From assembly GCA_041691795.1 (NCBI GenBank), contig JBEPTX010000004.1, positions 79,197 through 143,196 on the forward strand: a DNA stretch of 64,000 nucleotides. Direction: 5' to 3'. Below, one piece after another: positions 50,308-58,010 of this stretch. The notes beneath the pieces are model-generated. The model did no database searches. It was not told the DNA's origin and worked only from the letters and a program-made list of their open reading frames with translations. Position numbers and translations under genes: made by a program. Origin of the DNA: JBEPTX01 sp041691795 (GTDB lineage: Bacteria > Patescibacteriota > Saccharimonadia > Saccharimonadales > Saccharimonadaceae). The stretch's first letter is position 1; every line of letters begins with the position of its first letter.

Positions 50308-50703
50308 GGGGCTGACTATAGCTTTCGACGAGAGGATCTTAACAGGTTATTTTGCAAGTCGACCATACACGTACGTATACTTTTAATTGCAAACCCAATT
50401 AAATTAGCACTTGCTAAGCTACAGGGCGTTTTCGCTCCTAGCTTCGCATTTGCGCCAATCGCAGCCTAATCGCTCGATCATTTCACGTTAGCAGGTGACA
50501 TAGCAACGTGGAGTGTTATATACATGTCACTTACTTTTTCTGTGCGCAGTGGCGCAGACCGAGAACATTTTTCCACGCGACAATAGGACCATTTACGTTT
50601 GTTTTAAAGGACCAAGAGTCGTAACAATTCAAGACAAACTATGCTTGTAGACGAATAACCAGTTACCTTTCGGACCGGGGGGCAGTTCCCCGCAGCTCCA
50701 CCA
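50308..50703 (+). ncRNA. ssrA: tmRNA
   Basis: 396 bases. The tRNA-like ends pair as GGGGCTG/CAGCTCC with A73 and CCA, and the T arm segment reads GGaccggggggcaGTTCccc-type. The tag frame starts with GCA at 50389 and runs 26 codons to TAA at 50467-50469; the peptide reads ANPIKLALAKLQG... and ends FAPIAA. Most tags are 8-15 residues, so this is about twice the usual length. Pseudoknot-rich parts follow. tmRNA rescues stalled ribosomes and marks the product for proteolysis. Confidence 0.95.
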
Positions 50704-50713
50704 ATTGAATATA

Positions 50714-50743
50714 AAAATACCGCCTTTAATGGGGCGGTATTTT
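50714..50743 (+). terminator. Terminator of ssrA
   Basis: AAAATACCGCC (50714-50724) pairs with GGCGGTATTTT (50733-50743). Confidence 0.9.
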
Positions 50744-50771
50744 GTTGCTTTATGGCAAGTTTAAAGCAAAT

Positions 50772-50806
50772 AAAAACAACCACCTGCGAGTAGTGGTTGT
50801 TTTTTT
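50772..50806 (+). terminator. Second terminator hairpin after ssrA
   Basis: AAAAACAACCAC (50772-50783) pairs with GTGGTTGTTTTT and is followed by more T. Backs up the first terminator. Confidence 0.85.
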
Positions 50807-51098
50807 GTGGAGTTTTTGGAGTCTTGTTTATTTTTGGTCCCTGTATAATTTATTTATTCAGAGACTACCCCTATAATATGCCGCCAAAGCGCTTGTGTCA
50901 ACAATATTCTTTGTTTTTTTACCAGTAAAAAATACTACGTGTGGAAAAGGCCATATATGGTGTTTTGACTAACCCAAACAAACACATTTTTTATTTTTAA
51001 TTTTATACGTTCAAATGATGCGTTCAGAATTTCACTAACTAGCAATATTGTCGACGAAATAGTATAATGTATTTAACCTAAGTGAAGGGATCGTGTAT
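50807..51098. other. AT-rich gap with no gene seen
   Basis: About 290 bases. Two TATAAT-like words lie near 50849 and 50871. No stable long hairpin, tRNA, or coding frame with an SD or promoter could be supported before the next gene at 51099. Confidence 0.5.
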
Positions 51099-51797
51099 AT
51101 GAATGACGACGAGCAAGTTGATCGAACTGACTTGTCGAATCACGTGCGATCCACGCAACCAAAGTCTTATAATTTTCTACTGCGTCTAAGTACCAAGCTT
51201 GGTACGGTCGCTACCAAATCGTTTGTTGAAGTTAGGCAATTTTTAAATCAGGAAATCCCATTGCCACCAGCCGAACGATTCATGGTTGGTATGCCACATT
51301 TGAAACGTAAAGACTCGCAGCCAAATCCCGATTCACAGTCGGACAACAAAAAAGGGGACCAGACGGTTCCCGAACTTGATCCTGCAGCAAAACTAAAAAA
51401 GATAGTTAAACAGTCACATGAAGTGCTAGCCAGCGCAAACACTGTCTTTCCTGTATCGTTGTTTCCTGACACAGTAGTGGTTGATCGGACAAAAGTGACC
51501 ATTACACGACGAAACTTCTTCTGGTCATCAGATACAATGAGCATTCGTATCGAAGATGTCTTGAATGTATCTGCATCTGTTGGACCACTATTTGGATCAC
51601 TTACTGTCGCCAGCCGAGTAATGAGCACTATTGATCATTTCCAGATTAATTTCTTTTGGCGCAACGACGCCATTCATTTGAAACATATAATTCAAGGCTA
51701 TGTGATTGCTCAACATAATAATCTCGATACGGCTCATCTTAGTAAAGACGAGTTGGTCAATACGTTGAAAGAACTTGGTCAAGATTCCAACGTTTAA
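51099..51797 (+). CDS. PH-like domain protein, 232 aa
   Basis: I recognise only the general fold. The N-terminal half is low-complexity (Lys/Asp/Gln/Ser, including PNPDSQSDNKKGDQ) and the C-terminal half from about residue 125 (FPDTVVVDRTKVTITRRNFF... SIRIEDVLNVSASV) looks like a bacterial PH or GRAM-type domain. There is no membrane helix. The ATG at 51099 lies after AAGGGATC; a GTG two codons earlier is the alternative. A single gene between tmRNA and a structured RNA. Confidence 0.66.
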   Translation: MNDDEQVDRTDLSNHVRSTQPKSYNFLLRLSTKLGTVATKSFVEVRQFLNQEIPLPPAERFMVGMPHLKRKDSQPNPDSQSDNKKGDQTVPELDPAAKLKKIVKQSHEVLASANTVFPVSLFPDTVVVDRTKVTITRRNFFWSSDTMSIRIEDVLNVSASVGPLFGSLTVASRVMSTIDHFQINFFWRNDAIHLKHIIQGYVIAQHNNLDTAHLSKDELVNTLKELGQDSNV

Positions 51798-51906
51798 GTT
51801 ACAGTATTACTTTTTTACATCGTTGTATTTATTTCAATGCATTCATAAAAACACTTTGAGAAATGAATGTTGTGATTATAATGTGCATAAAATACATCAA
51901 CTTGAC

Positions 51907-51935
51907 TTGACGTTCTAAATTGCTTGTGCTATGCT
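51907..51935 (+). promoter_or_regulatory. Strong promoter of the 52-kb structured RNA
   Basis: TTGACG (51907-51912), 17-base spacer, TGcTATGCT ending 51935. RNA start near 51942. One of the best promoters in the window, yet no gene starts within 400 bases. Confidence 0.8.
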
Positions 51936-51941
51936 ACAAAC

Positions 51942-52270
51942 AAGCTTTTACAAAAACAAAAAAAAGCAAAAAAACACATTGACAATTCAACACACTGACC
52001 GCAAACTTTAGCGGAAAGTCGAAAGCGGCATGGCTACGAAAAACAATGGTCTGCACCTGCAGATCACGCACCTTTATTTGTACCAGGCGCTTTCGACAGC
52101 TCCGCTAAAGAAGCGTCGAGCGCGCGTATATTAGTACAGAAGAGGTAGCATTTTGCTACATCGTCGCGGAACATAACGCAAGCGACCACGTGCTCGGGTT
52201 ATACCGAGCGGTCAGATACTGCCACGGGCAGTAGACTGTTCATTGGGACACGCGCTAATAATTTTTTAAG
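51942..52270 (+). ncRNA. Large structured RNA of unknown family
   Basis: About 330 bases without a supported frame. Domain 1: CTTTAGCGGA (52006-52015) with TCCGCTAAAG (52101-52110), and GTCGAAAGCG (52018-52027) with CGCTTTCGAC (52088-52097), extended by TGG-c-TAC/GTACCA. Domain 2: AGCGCG (52119-52124) with CGCGCT (52251-52256), enclosing four hairpins: GTAGC/GCTAC (52145-52159), GTCGC/GCGAC (52163-52186), GCTCGG/CCGAGC (52192-52209) and ACTGCC/GGCAGT (52218-52232). TTTTTT follows at 52262-52267. The segment CCGC...GCGG (51999-52014) offers a competing fold for the left arm of domain 1. It does not match tmRNA, RNase P, SRP or 6S that I know. Confidence 0.68.
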
Positions 52271-52286
52271 AGGCGGTTGTCGTCAC

Positions 52287-52325
52287 CAGAACATTAAGGT
52301 TTGCTGCTCTGGCTCTTTTTCTTTT
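52287..52325 (+). terminator. Possible second terminator after the structured RNA
   Basis: CCAGA and TCTGG form a loose hairpin followed by CTCTTTTTCTTTT. It may be the true end of the RNA or of the region ahead of the next gene. Confidence 0.45.
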
Positions 52326-52344
52326 GGTGTATAGTGAGGATAGT

Positions 52345-52731
52345 ATGTTGGCCAAATTTTTAGTTGCCGTAATGATTTTATCGATGATGTTGCTTGTTGT
52401 AATTATAAACACAACAACGCCAAATAGTGCTGGTGCAACAGGGATACTTGGAGTGTTTGTTGTAACTTATACGTTAGTACTTTGTGTACTAACTTTTTTT
52501 ATGTATGGCGTATCAAGAATTATTGTAAAACTTTCACAAACGGTGACAGTCAGGAAACCTTTAGAGCCACTTAGTCTTAAAAGAGCTTATTATTATTCAT
52601 CGGTCGTTGCACTTGCCCCCGTTATTTTGATCAGTATGCAATCTGTAGGGGCACTTGGAATATACGAGTTTGGTCTTGTGTTGTTTCTTGTTGCAGTCGG
52701 TTGTATTTATGTGACAAAACGTACTGCTTGA
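52345..52731 (+). CDS. Small four-helix membrane protein, unknown
   Basis: 128 residues, mostly hydrophobic, with about four membrane helices (about 3-24, 36-60, 85-105 and 110-127) and a short basic loop (KLSQTVTVRKP). I do not recognise the family. ATG at 52345 follows GTGAGG; the frame upstream has no SD. It follows the structured RNA directly, so it may be under its control. Confidence 0.62.
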   Translation: MLAKFLVAVMILSMMLLVVIINTTTPNSAGATGILGVFVVTYTLVLCVLTFFMYGVSRIIVKLSQTVTVRKPLEPLSLKRAYYYSSVVALAPVILISMQSVGALGIYEFGLVLFLVAVGCIYVTKRTA

Positions 52732-52744
52732 TTTAATATGATTA

Positions 52745-52753
52745 TGCTATAAT
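52745..52753 (+). promoter_or_regulatory. Extended -10 box of the TraG/VirD4 unit
   Basis: TGcTATAAT ends seven bases before the ATG at 52761, placing the RNA start on or next to it. Confidence 0.65.
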
Positions 52754-52760
52754 TACAGAT

Positions 52761-53180
52761 ATGAATCCCGAACTTCCTTTGCCACAGCGAACCCCCGAGA
52801 GCGCACCTGCGAATTATGGCCAAAACGGTGAGTATGGATCACAGTTGGGAAATCTTGAACGGGCGCCCGAGCAATCTCATGAGCGGGAACAGAATATGCA
52901 GGCGGTTGACCGAGCAGCTGCCGCGCCTCCACCACCTCCTGTTCTTCCGATAGCAACTCCACAATTACAGGTAGTTCCGATGCCGGTTGTTCAAACGCAA
53001 ACGGTTGCTCCAACATTAGCCGCCGATGATGACCTGATTGAAAAAGAGTGGGTTGATCAGGCAAAGAAGATTATTATGGAGACACGCGAGGATCCGTATA
53101 AACGCGAGCAAGAAGTAAGTAAGCTACAAGCAGATTATTTGCGCAAACGCTACGGAAGGGAGATCGGTATTTCTACCTAA
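52761..53180 (+). CDS. Pro-rich soluble protein before the TraG/VirD4-like gene
   Basis: 139 residues: a Pro/Gln/Ala-rich first half with a run of five prolines, then a helical C-terminus (EKEWVDQAKKIIMETREDPYKREQEV) resembling a small coiled coil. No membrane segment. It is probably leaderless and lies 18 bases before the ATPase gene, and may work with it as partner or adaptor. Function unknown. Confidence 0.65.
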   Translation: MNPELPLPQRTPESAPANYGQNGEYGSQLGNLERAPEQSHEREQNMQAVDRAAAAPPPPPVLPIATPQLQVVPMPVVQTQTVAPTLAADDDLIEKEWVDQAKKIIMETREDPYKREQEVSKLQADYLRKRYGREIGIST

Positions 53181-53198
53181 CCGATAGTAGGGCATAGT

Positions 53199-56093
53199 AT
53201 GGCTGGAATATTTATTACGATGTTTGTGGTGGTGTTTCTCGGAGCGGCGATTTTGTTCGTCGCCTTTTCTCAATATCGCAAGACACTCCGTGAAGCCAAG
53301 AATTATGAGCGTGGCCTAAAAATGATCCCTTTGAGGATTCATCTTCCTCCTGCGAGTGAAGACACGGAACTGGGGAGTCGTGATGAACGAGATCTCACCG
53401 AAGAGGTGATTTCCGAAGCCCAAGTAATGTATAACATCATTTCCAGTACAGCGACCAAAGGTTTTAAGAATAAAATCTATGGACAGCGACATATATCATT
53501 TGAAATTGTAGCTCGAGGCGGCCTGATTGATTACTTTGCGGTTGTGCCGACTGTATTAATTGATGTCGTGAAGCAAGCAGTAGCGGCGGCCTACCCATCG
53601 GCACGCCTAGAGGAAGTGGCTGAACATAATATATTCAGCCAGTCCGGCAAGATGACCGGTACGATTGGTGGTGAATTTACACTAAAGAAGAAATTTGTTT
53701 ATCCGATTGCAACATATCAAGAGTCAAAGCGTGATGCGTCCAGGGCACTTTTGAATGCACTTTCGGCGGCGTCTCGCGAGGACGGCGCAGCGATTCAGAT
53801 ATTACTACGACCAGCTAAAGAAGGTTGGGTCCGAGGATCAATTGATGCCGTCAAGAAAATCAAAGACGACAAGGCGAAGGGTAAAGGCATGGGAATGGGC
53901 GGCACGCAGGGGATAGCTCAGGCGCTTTGGAAACCACCTGAATCGTCTAACGATAGCAAACCAGAAGAAAAACAACTTACTTCGCTTGAGCAGGCGACTA
54001 TTGATGCGATCGAAGAAAAAACGCGCTACCCAGGATACGAGGTACTGGTCAGGGTAGTTGTGTCATCTAATACGACTGAGCATTCGCAGGGCTTGATGAA
54101 AAATATCGTGGCGGCCTTTTCATTATTTGATTCGCCCAGCTATAACGGATTTCAGTTTACTACGACGCGTAATGTCGAAGAATTGGTGACTTCATTTATA
54201 TTCCGCTTTTTCCCGCAAACGATCGATCACAATATCTTGAATAGTGTTGAACTGGCAACATTGTTCCACTTGCCTGATCAAAAGAGCATTCCAACTTCGC
54301 AGGTCCAGCGTCAGATGTCCAAGCAAGTCGACGGCCCAACTCAATTAATGGATGAGGGAATACTGCTGGGTGTGAATGAATTTAGGGGTATTAAGAAAGA
54401 AATACGCTTGAGCGAGAATGACCGACGACGACATACCTATATTATTGGTCAGACTGGTGTCGGTAAATCTGGGTTCCTCGAGAACTTGGCGTTTCAGGAT
54501 ATGCTTGATGGTCGTGGCTTTGCATTTATTGATCCGCACGGTGATTCTGCCGAGAAATTGCTTGCTAACGTACCAAAAGAGCGTGTTGAAGATATTATCT
54601 ATTTCAACCCAAGCGATCTCGAGAATCCTATCGGGCTCAACCTGTTCGAGTGGGAAACGGAAGACCAAAAGGACTTCTTGGTGCAAGAATCAATTGCCAT
54701 GCTGTACAGTCTGTATGATCCTGGCCATACCGGTATTGTGGGGCCGCGTTTGGAGCATATTTTCCGTAATGCAGCGTTGTTATTGATGTCGGATCCAGCC
54801 GGGGGAACGTTTATTGATATTCCGAAACTACTGGTTGACGATGAGTTTATGAAGTCAAAACTAAAATTTGTGACTGATCGCCAGGTGCTTGATTTTTGGA
54901 CCAAGGAATACCCGGCGTCACAAAAATCTAATGAATCGGGCGAGGTAACCAGCTGGGTAGTCAGTAAGTTCGGACCGTTCCTTAGTAACACGATGATGCG
55001 CAATATCATGGGTCAGACCAAGAGTGGCTTTAATATGCGCGATATTATGGATAACAAGAAGATCCTGCTCGTGAACCTGTCTAAGGGTAAAATGGGTGAG
55101 TTGAACTCGAAACTTATTGGTATGATCTTTGTTATGAAATTCCAGGCCGCGGCCATGGCCAGAGCTGACACTCCCGAAGAGCAACGTCAAGATTTTGCAT
55201 TGTTTGTAGACGAGTTCCAAAACTTTGCGACTGAGAGTTTTGAGTCGATCCTGTCTGAAGCTCGTAAATATCGCTTGAACTTGGTGCTCGGTAACCAGTT
55301 TATGACGCAGTTAACAGATAAGATTCGTGAAGCAATTATTGGTAACGTTGGTACGATCATCAGTGGTCGTATTGGTGTGACGGATGCTGAGTTAATGGTC
55401 AAGAAATTTAGTCCGACCTTTGATGCGGAAGATTTGACGAAGCTTCCAAACTATCAAGCAATTACATCAGTCATGATCAATAACGTGCCGTCAGCACCGT
55501 TTAGTATGTCGTTGCTGGCGCCAATGTGTAAAGATAATCCGCAACTGGCAGATGCGATGAAGCGCTTGTCATCAACTAAATACGGTTTCACTCGAGCAGT
55601 TGTTGAGAAAGAGATATTTGGTCGATTAGATACGCCCACAAAACCCGCCGTACCGGTAGGATCAGCTCGACCAGGATCGGTTCCTGGACCAGCTCAGTCC
55701 AAGCCTGGTGGAGCTTCAGGTGCATCGTTCCTTGACGAGTGGCTTGCCAAACGTCAGCAGATTAGTGGTCAACCTGGTGGTTCGCAACCGAAGCAAATGG
55801 CACCAGCAGGACCTGTGGGCCAGCGCCCTGTAAGCGCACCCGTGCCACAGCCTGTTGTCACTCAGCAACCGGTTGCTGCCGTCGCGCCGTCTTGGTCGGC
55901 TACGCCAACGCCACAACCTGCTCCGGAATCTAGCTATGTTGAACAACAGATAGCTAGCCCAGTACCAGCACAGGAAAGTGTACAAATACCTACGCCAGAT
56001 GTAACAGTACAGCCATCATCAGTTCCTCCAATGGCCGAAGTAGAGTCTGATGAAGATGCAGACCGTCACGAGATATCAGTGAGTCTTCGCTAG
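53199..56093 (+). CDS. TraG/VirD4-type conjugative ATPase
   Basis: 964 residues: an N-terminal membrane helix (about 2-26), a linker and an all-beta insertion, an ATPase with Walker A IIGQTGVGKSGF (about 416-425), FIDPHGDSAEKLL, and Walker B FALFVDEFQNF (about 667-676), then a disordered Pro/Gln/Ala tail of about 150 residues. The fold belongs to the VirD4/TraG/HerA group of DNA- or protein-translocating ATPases; in CPR genomes such genes are common without a full conjugation set. It could feed a host-directed secretion system. No relaxase or VirB genes lie near. Confidence 0.85.
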   Translation: MAGIFITMFVVVFLGAAILFVAFSQYRKTLREAKNYERGLKMIPLRIHLPPASEDTELGSRDERDLTEEVISEAQVMYNIISSTATKGFKNKIYGQRHISFEIVARGGLIDYFAVVPTVLIDVVKQAVAAAYPSARLEEVAEHNIFSQSGKMTGTIGGEFTLKKKFVYPIATYQESKRDASRALLNALSAASREDGAAIQILLRPAKEGWVRGSIDAVKKIKDDKAKGKGMGMGGTQGIAQALWKPPESSNDSKPEEKQLTSLEQATIDAIEEKTRYPGYEVLVRVVVSSNTTEHSQGLMKNIVAAFSLFDSPSYNGFQFTTTRNVEELVTSFIFRFFPQTIDHNILNSVELATLFHLPDQKSIPTSQVQRQMSKQVDGPTQLMDEGILLGVNEFRGIKKEIRLSENDRRRHTYIIGQTGVGKSGFLENLAFQDMLDGRGFAFIDPHGDSAEKLLANVPKERVEDIIYFNPSDLENPIGLNLFEWETEDQKDFLVQESIAMLYSLYDPGHTGIVGPRLEHIFRNAALLLMSDPAGGTFIDIPKLLVDDEFMKSKLKFVTDRQVLDFWTKEYPASQKSNESGEVTSWVVSKFGPFLSNTMMRNIMGQTKSGFNMRDIMDNKKILLVNLSKGKMGELNSKLIGMIFVMKFQAAAMARADTPEEQRQDFALFVDEFQNFATESFESILSEARKYRLNLVLGNQFMTQLTDKIREAIIGNVGTIISGRIGVTDAELMVKKFSPTFDAEDLTKLPNYQAITSVMINNVPSAPFSMSLLAPMCKDNPQLADAMKRLSSTKYGFTRAVVEKEIFGRLDTPTKPAVPVGSARPGSVPGPAQSKPGGASGASFLDEWLAKRQQISGQPGGSQPKQMAPAGPVGQRPVSAPVPQPVVTQQPVAAVAPSWSATPTPQPAPESSYVEQQIASPVPAQESVQIPTPDVTVQPSSVPPMAEVESDEDADRHEISVSLR

Positions 56094-56102
56094 AAAATAA
56101 GA

Positions 56103-56678
56103 CTATTTTTTGCCGGTTATCATAACACGGAAATAGTCATATAACTGACCGATGAGCCATCCAATTAAGAAGGCGCCAACTGGTTCAAAGCCGGAGAGTC
56201 GGTAGCCCATGTTTTTGGCAAATACATAGAGGATAAGTGTCAGAACAAAAGCACAGATTGCACCGGTAAGAAGGGCATTAGGACGTGCAATAGTTGATCC
56301 AACGATGTCACTTGTTTTCTCGACAGCCTTGTTATGAATCAATTTACTAAAAACTTGGCTTGGCCCTGATAAATCCTCACGAACATACTTCATTGTATGA
56401 TCGAAATTTGCATCAAGCTGTTTCTTGGTGATTGGCCCACGACGCTCTGCAGGTGAGGTCTCCTGTTTATGAGGTGTATGTGCTGCTTCTTGGGACGAAG
56501 CATGCTCTAGCGCTTTCTGGCGTGCTGCAGTGGTATCTGATTCTCGGTTGTCAGTAGGTTGTTCTTTGCTCTCAAAATCCTCGCGCAATTTTTCTAATTG
56601 CTCGCTACCTTGTTTGGCTATATCAGGGTTACGCTCTCGCTCGTAATTACCCTCTGATTTTTTCTCTATACTACTCAT
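56103..56678 (-). CDS. Membrane protein with coiled N-terminal part, unknown
   Basis: 191 residues. The N-terminal 120 residues are hydrophilic, Glu/Lys/Gln-rich and probably helical; the C-terminus has two membrane helices (about 130-152 and 163-183). I do not recognise the family. ATG at 56678 follows AAGGTGGG. Its stop is nine bases from the stop of the convergent ATPase gene, which makes an association with that system possible. Confidence 0.66.
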   Translation of the reverse strand: MSSIEKKSEGNYERERNPDIAKQGSEQLEKLREDFESKEQPTDNRESDTTAARQKALEHASSQEAAHTPHKQETSPAERRGPITKKQLDANFDHTMKYVREDLSGPSQVFSKLIHNKAVEKTSDIVGSTIARPNALLTGAICAFVLTLILYVFAKNMGYRLSGFEPVGAFLIGWLIGQLYDYFRVMITGKK

Positions 56679-56704
56679 ACCCACCTTTATCTTTGATCAT
56701 TATA

Positions 56705-57874
56705 CTACAGAGTGCCTGTATTGAGAGTATGGCGGATGATACGAATTTCTTTTTTGAGTTGTTTGGTCCTGAGGTAGAAGTAAACGACGATCGCAGAAAG
56801 CATGCTAGCAAAAACGATATTTTCGAACAGCCCTAGTGTAGGCAATGAATTGGTAGTACTTTCAACGACTTTTGCGACTGGGCAGTCGATACGAATATTG
56901 CTTGTGGTACCGAATGAACCATTCAAGATGCAGTCGTAAGAGGTGCCATTGCTTTGACCGGTCCCTGTTGCTGGAATAGGGCTACGGACTTGCACGACAA
57001 AGGTGCGCTGCTGTGTTTTGCCAGGGGCGAGGCTGATTGGTGGCCAGGCAAGTGTCTGGGTCTCATTATCTACAACCGCTCCGCCATTATCTGTAATTGT
57101 GGCATATTCCAAAATGTCAGACAAAGGAACAGTCAGCGGGACGAGTTGTGGGGTTGAGCCACTATTTTTGGCGATGATTGTGTAGCTTAGTAGGTCACTT
57201 GCATGAGCGGTGGTACTTGTGGCTTGGATGGCTCCCTGAGTTAAGTTGACTGCAGAGATCTGTTCTTTGATGGCTGAGCTTGGTTTAAGAGCGCCATTTG
57301 GGAGCGTTTTGGTGACAAGGTTGCCGCAATTTTTTAGGATTGCAAACCAACCGAGACTTGCGGATTTACCAATCCAGGCTTGGTAAGTTGGTGCACCACT
57401 GCTTGTATCCCAGAGATGCAGGGGTGCAATATAGGCAGTTCCAGTCTGGCCGTCATCTGTTTTGGTATATGAAAACGGCACTTCGCCTTGCGCACTACCA
57501 AATTCGGCATCGCGGCCCATGACCAGAACGTCATCATGCGAACTGACCGTTCCTGCTTGTATAGTATTAATTTCATCACGGCTTATTCCAGCTGTCGTGA
57601 AAATATCTTTTATATTTACCTCATTTGCATCGTAGCGAGCCAGAAAATCTTCTTTACTACTAATGCCACCTCTTATGAGGTCTTGTGAACTGGATGCATT
57701 CGCTGATTCAGTTGGTGAAAAAATAACGAGAGATTGCACGACCAAAGCTAATACAGTAAAGACAATTGTCAGCTGACGCGTCGCCTCTTCTTTGCGCAAA
57801 CGATGCGCATAAAAACCGATCTCATGGATAAGAGCGGGGCTAAAGGATAGGTTTGCTACCAATTTCCGGAACAT
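56705..57874 (-). CDS. Surface protein with DUF11-like domain and two membrane anchors
   Basis: 389 residues: a basic N-terminus and a membrane helix (about 34-58), an external region of about 280 residues with a DUF11-like repeat (LLSYTIIAKNSGSTPQLVPLTVPLSDIL and FVVQVRSPIPATGT) and two Cys, and a C-terminal membrane helix (about 350-370) with a Lys/Arg-rich inner end. SD is AGAGGAA. Probably an envelope protein; it is upstream of, and divergent from, gyrB. Confidence 0.7.
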   Translation of the reverse strand: MFRKLVANLSFSPALIHEIGFYAHRLRKEEATRQLTIVFTVLALVVQSLVIFSPTESANASSSQDLIRGGISSKEDFLARYDANEVNIKDIFTTAGISRDEINTIQAGTVSSHDDVLVMGRDAEFGSAQGEVPFSYTKTDDGQTGTAYIAPLHLWDTSSGAPTYQAWIGKSASLGWFAILKNCGNLVTKTLPNGALKPSSAIKEQISAVNLTQGAIQATSTTAHASDLLSYTIIAKNSGSTPQLVPLTVPLSDILEYATITDNGGAVVDNETQTLAWPPISLAPGKTQQRTFVVQVRSPIPATGTGQSNGTSYDCILNGSFGTTSNIRIDCPVAKVVESTTNSLPTLGLFENIVFASMLSAIVVYFYLRTKQLKKEIRIIRHTLNTGTL

Positions 57875-57909
57875 TTTTTTTGTTTTTAATTCCTCTTGTG
57901 TTTTACATT

Positions 57910-57915
57910 AGCATA
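57910..57915 (-). promoter_or_regulatory. -10 box of the DUF11-like gene
   Basis: TATGCT on the minus strand, giving an SD-containing leader of about 29 bases. Confidence 0.45.
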
Positions 57916-57938
57916 ACAAATATGTTCAGGCAATAGGC

Positions 57939-57967
57939 TTGAGTGAACACAATTTGTTCTGTATAAT
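57939..57967 (+). promoter_or_regulatory. gyrB promoter
   Basis: TTGAGT (57939-57944), 17-base spacer, TATAAT (57962-57967). RNA start near 57974. Confidence 0.75.
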
Positions 57968-58010
57968 GAAGTAAATGTAAATAGCTGAAATGTCTGATAG
58001 TGAGGGAAGA

